Shown one piece after another: positions 60,674 through 64,000 of a stretch of DNA of 64,000 nt. How positions within the stretch are numbered: position 1 is the first letter of the stretch; the number at the start of each line of letters is the position of its first letter. Below the pieces are notes generated by a model, which was given only the letters and a program-made list of their open reading frames with translations, did no database searches and was not told the DNA's origin. The position numbers and the translations under genes were made by a program. The DNA lies in assembly GCF_003031265.1 (NCBI RefSeq), contig NZ_CP019966.1, forward strand, positions 3,472,001-3,536,000. The letters are read 5' to 3'. This DNA is from Rhodopseudomonas palustris. Its GTDB lineage: Bacteria > Pseudomonadota > Alphaproteobacteria > Rhizobiales > Xanthobacteraceae.

Positions 60674-63600
60674 TCAGCGAAGCAGATCCGGAAGTTCGTA
60701 GAGCAGCTTTAGCGCGTCTGACCAACCAACGTCCGAAAACAAGCGCAGGATCTCTACGAGCGCGGCGCGCCGCTTGTCGTCCTCAAAGATCGAGCGGTAA
60801 TCAGCGATGTAACGGGTGATCATCCGCACGATGACCGGCGCGGCGAGGCCTTCGTGATGATAGCCCTCGCGCGCGGCCGGGCCTGTCAGCAGCGCATGGA
60901 GCGCGTCGAAGACGCCGGCCGGATCGCCGGGAATCAGAAACTCGTAAAGTTCGACGAGGTGATGGTGCGTCGACGGTTCGTGCGACGCCGCCAGCAGCGC
61001 GAGCATCGGGCGATAATCGCCGAGGAACCGGCGCATTACGTCCGCTGAAGCGAGTCCTACCGCCGCCGCGCGATTGTCGGCATGCGCGCCCGAGCCGAAA
61101 TAGAGTTGGTTCATGAGGTGGCCGATCACTGACTCCGCAGCCTGGTAGGTGGCAATGGCGGCCTCGCGCTCGGCGCCCTCGACCCGGCCGCCCATCACCG
61201 CGGCATGGCTGGCTTCGGCCTTCGCAGAGCACGCTTCCAGGATGGCCATCGCCGCTTGCTGCGAGCGATCTGCAAGCCCGGCGTCGCGCTCCTGCCCACC
61301 CACATAGCGGGCGAAGAAGGCGCCGCGCAGCATCGATAGGAAGGAGATGAAGAACTCGCGGTGCAAGGCGGGATCGCCGGCCCAGGCCTTGAGCCATTCG
61401 AGTGCGGTGGCATCTTCCTGCCAGCACCAGAGCTGCGCGGTCAGGCTGCCGAGCTGTTCGGCGACGTTGTCGCGGCCGGGCTTGCCGTCGCGCTCGACCG
61501 CCTCGCGGCGTGCGCGGACAATCTCGATGATCGCCTTGCACTTCTCGACATCATGCCAGGTAAAGCGCGGGATGACATGGTGCAGGAAGGCGCAGAGCAC
61601 GCCGATGTGTGGCTCGTCGCGCGCGACACGCTCGGCCAGCGCCCACATTTTACCGAGCGCAATGCGGCTCAGCACCTGCAGGTTCTGCGCGGCCCGCAGA
61701 CGGACCTGCGGCGCTGGATCGGCGAGGATCGCGTCGAACATTTCTACGATCGCGCCATGATCTTCGCCGAATCGGTCAGCGAGCGAGACATAGGCGTCGG
61801 CCGCATAAACGCGGACTTGCCAATTGCCCCCGCTTAGGCTGGAATTTTCGTCCTTCTCTTTGGCCTCCGGGAAGCGGCTCGCCCAAAGCCGCCGCAACAC
61901 GGCGAGCAGTTCCTCGATCGGCGGCATGCCATCGACACCGGGGGCATAGGCCTTGGCACCGGCGATGCGTTCGACGGCATTGCTTACATGCCCCCAGACC
62001 GGCTCCTCGACTTTCTCGTGGAGAGTATCGGTGTGGGCGTCATAGAAGGCGATGGTCGCCGACATTTCCGTCCAAAGCTCTGCCAGCCCCGTGCCGCCGC
62101 TACCCGAGGGAGTGGCCTCCACTTTCTCGTAGAGCGCCTCGGACCAGGACAACATCTGCGCGTCCATGCCTTCCTCGACATTGACGCCTTCGCCGGCAAG
62201 CAAACTGCGCACGACCCCGCGCGACGATCCCCAGCGCATCGACATCGAGCGCGTCGGCGGATTGCCGGTCAGTTCGTCGGCCGCGACAAGTTCCTCGCGC
62301 AGCGCATGCATCGGATCGGTCGCGATCGCGTCCGCATCGACCAGCGACAGGAACCGGCTGAGCGTGCGGCGCCACCAGCGCTGCTCGGCTTCGTCCGTAA
62401 ATAGACCGGCCTGCAGCGCTTTGTCATCGAATGCCGCCCGCTCGGCAAGCGAACGCGACGGATAGACCGCGGCCAGAAAGCGCACGGCGTCGCGCACGAT
62501 GTCGCCGTGCGCCAGGATCGTGATATTGCAGGCGAACGGCCACAACAGGTCGGCGACCTCGCCGATACGCTCGGCGCCGACGCCGAGGATACGCGTCCAC
62601 ACCGCCGGTCCGGCATAGCCGGTTGCGGCCGCATCGACTGTCTCGGCAAAGGCCGCAGACGAGCAGGTACGCAGATGCGCGACGAGTTGCTGGCGCACAT
62701 CGTCGTCCTGCGTGCCGTGGCGATCCTCAGTGTCGTCCCAGGCCTTATACTCACGATCGTGGCCGAGTAGGTCGAACGGCGCGCGGCCCGGCACCACGAC
62801 CTGTTTGCGATTTTCGCCCAAGGGCATCGCGCGATCAGTATCACCGAGCGATGCCTCGACGATCGCGCGCGTGCCGAGTGGCACCGACAGTTCAAGAAGG
62901 CGCGTGACCCGCCGGCCCAGATCGTAGCGGCAGCGACGGTAATCCTGGCGGCGGTTGGACGAGAGCGGCATGATCCGGCTCGCCTGCCCGCCCATGAACG
63001 AGGTGCTGTCGTCTGTGATGTCGCGCGAATAGAGGACGCGGTAAATCTCGATCGCGAAATTGGCGTCGGCGCGCGCGATCGGCATGATCTGCTCAGAAAG
63101 CCAAGCCGCTTCCCTATCGGCATGGGCCGAGAAATGCGGGTCGCGGAGTATCCGGTCGAGCAATGCCCGCGACTCGGTGGGATCGGCCGCGAAGCTCTTG
63201 CCAACGAAGCGGATCGAGTTGGTCGCCGTCTGCTGCATCGGCGGATCGGCGGCCCAGGCAAAGGCGAGCAGCGCCCGCGCCGCGCGGTTGAACACGCCGA
63301 GCAATTCAGCTTCGGCAAGATCGGCCTTGTCGAACAGGGTGTGGAGCAGAACACGCGTGGCGTCGGAAAGGTCGCGCGAACCCGCTCTAATCGCAGCGTC
63401 CGCGATCGACGCCCAGGCGAGTGCTTCCCCCGGTGCGACGGTGCCGGCGGTATCGACCGCAAGACCGACGAAGCGGGCAAGCCGCGAAAGCATGGTGGCC
63501 AGCGCTGCGTCATTCGGGCGGGCCGCGATCAGCGCGACCAGCCCGGCGATATCGGCCTTCGCGCCCACCCGCTCGATCGCGGTGCGCAGCGCGACATTGG

Positions 63601-64000
63601 CTAGCACTGGATCAACTACCGGATCGGCGTAGATATCTGCGATCAGGCGCCAGACATGCGCCTTGCCCTCATCATCCTGCCGCCACAGCCGCTCGATCGC
63701 GAAGCGGAGCGCCGGGGCGAGCATGAGCGCAATGGAGCTGTCGCCGCCGAGCTGGGGGATCAGCCGCTCGGGATCGTCCCATTCGAGGAAGAAACGGCCG
63801 GCGACATGGTCGAACAGCACGTGATGGGCGAAGCTGACTAGATCGCCGGATTCAGCAAGCACGCCGGTCCGGATGATTGCGTCGAGCTGATCGTGCCCAA
63901 CGACAACCTTGCGCACCGCAAGCCGGCGCCGATCAACCATGGCGCGGACGGTAGCAGCCGCGGCCTGATGCACTGCGGTGCCGACGAGGCGGCGATCCTC
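60674..64000 (-). CDS. Large helical protein, C-terminal part (possibly STAND NTPase sensor region)
   Basis: 1108 residues are visible; the frame is open to the window edge, so the N-terminus is outside. Near the visible start, SGDLVSFAHHVLFDHVAGRFFL is a motif usually found at the end of the NTPase/winged-helix part of STAND-like proteins (as in NACHT/AAA proteins). The rest is helical repeats such as FDAILADPAPQVRLRAAQNLQVL (HEAT-like) and YRPMLALLAASHEP. No catalytic domain is in the visible part. Normal GC. It lies behind a gene-poor, repeat-bearing gap, as accessory and defence genes often do. STAND assignment is inference. Confidence 0.6.
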   Translation of the reverse strand, partial: EDRRLVGTAVHQAAAATVRAMVDRRRLAVRKVVVGHDQLDAIIRTGVLAESGDLVSFAHHVLFDHVAGRFFLEWDDPERLIPQLGGDSSIALMLAPALRFAIERLWRQDDEGKAHVWRLIADIYADPVVDPVLANVALRTAIERVGAKADIAGLVALIAARPNDAALATMLSRLARFVGLAVDTAGTVAPGEALAWASIADAAIRAGSRDLSDATRVLLHTLFDKADLAEAELLGVFNRAARALLAFAWAADPPMQQTATNSIRFVGKSFAADPTESRALLDRILRDPHFSAHADREAAWLSEQIMPIARADANFAIEIYRVLYSRDITDDSTSFMGGQASRIMPLSSNRRQDYRRCRYDLGRRVTRLLELSVPLGTRAIVEASLGDTDRAMPLGENRKQVVVPGRAPFDLLGHDREYKAWDDTEDRHGTQDDDVRQQLVAHLRTCSSAAFAETVDAAATGYAGPAVWTRILGVGAERIGEVADLLWPFACNITILAHGDIVRDAVRFLAAVYPSRSLAERAAFDDKALQAGLFTDEAEQRWWRRTLSRFLSLVDADAIATDPMHALREELVAADELTGNPPTRSMSMRWGSSRGVVRSLLAGEGVNVEEGMDAQMLSWSEALYEKVEATPSGSGGTGLAELWTEMSATIAFYDAHTDTLHEKVEEPVWGHVSNAVERIAGAKAYAPGVDGMPPIEELLAVLRRLWASRFPEAKEKDENSSLSGGNWQVRVYAADAYVSLADRFGEDHGAIVEMFDAILADPAPQVRLRAAQNLQVLSRIALGKMWALAERVARDEPHIGVLCAFLHHVIPRFTWHDVEKCKAIIEIVRARREAVERDGKPGRDNVAEQLGSLTAQLWCWQEDATALEWLKAWAGDPALHREFFISFLSMLRGAFFARYVGGQERDAGLADRSQQAAMAILEACSAKAEASHAAVMGGRVEGAEREAAIATYQAAESVIGHLMNQLYFGSGAHADNRAAAVGLASADVMRRFLGDYRPMLALLAASHEPSTHHHLVELYEFLIPGDPAGVFDALHALLTGPAAREGYHHEGLAAPVIVRMITRYIADYRSIFEDDKRRAALVEILRLFSDVGWSDALKLLYELPDLLR

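Noticed and set aside
1..64000. CRISPR arrays, rRNA operons and intact insertion sequences
   Set aside because: Looked for regularly spaced repeats, rRNA-like blocks and transposase motifs; none found. The repeats present are dispersed palindromes.

Overview
The window looks like the chromosome of an alphaproteobacterium of the Rhodopseudomonas/Bradyrhizobium group. GC is high (mid-60s percent by eye). The gene set fits that group: a MipZ-type division ATPase, DUF1489 and DUF3253 proteins, a MIEAMKM-type propionyl-CoA carboxylase alpha subunit, a fused indolepyruvate ferredoxin oxidoreductase, a GCG/CRPN small secreted protein, and dispersed palindromes of the CATTGCGAGGAGC type. No rRNA, CRISPR array or intact insertion sequence was seen. 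There are two tRNA genes, Leu(GAG) and Arg(TCG).

Layout. 1-12.3 kb: housekeeping and small accessory genes (end of a SPOR-domain D,D-carboxypeptidase, J-domain and VWA-like proteins, hydrolase, mipZ, panC, glutathione transferase, YdcF, aldo/keto reductase, mgtE). 12.4-15.7 kb: two tandem NodB-type deacetylases, then an Xre/RES toxin-antitoxin pair with a clear palindromic operator. 15.8-21.3 kb: tRNA-Leu, a lone fliN-like gene, lipB, a PAS-PAS-GAF-GGDEF-EAL protein, and a tautomerase divergent from a LysR regulator. 21.3-24.5 kb: an operon of pccA, a PEP mutase/isocitrate lyase-family enzyme and acylphosphatase. 24.6-32.3 kb: phosphatase, photolyase, a histone H1-like Lys/Ala repeat protein, EamA transporter, PhzF and a short ClpP-like secreted protein.

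32.5-37.5 kb is the most distinctive part. Directly downstream of tRNA-Arg(TCG) lies a lower-GC insert with just two genes: an AIPR-like protein (482 aa) and a GHKL-type ATPase (608 aa). They are separated by about 100 bases holding a perfect 10-bp hairpin. I cannot match this pair to a named system. It has the look of a two-component phage-defence module in an island without a visible integrase.

37.5-46 kb: chemoreceptor, GrlR-like small protein, PAS/HAMP histidine kinase, PQQ-cytochrome c alcohol dehydrogenase and Nudix hydrolase. 46-54.4 kb, all on the minus strand: an acyl-CoA degradation cluster. The 1161-aa ferredoxin oxidoreductase is followed by an SCP-x-like thiolase, a DUF35 OB-fold partner, a MaoC hydratase, an MFE-2-like dehydrogenase and a DapA-family aldolase, so it reads like a split bacterial version of peroxisomal MFE-2/SCP-x beta-oxidation. 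54.7-59.9 kb: small secreted and membrane proteins, a PP2C phosphatase-Ser/Thr kinase fusion and an adjacent formate/nitrite channel. 60.7-64 kb: the C-terminal 1108 residues of a very large helical protein that runs off the window, possibly the sensor part of a STAND-type NTPase. It is preceded by a gene-free, repeat-bearing gap.
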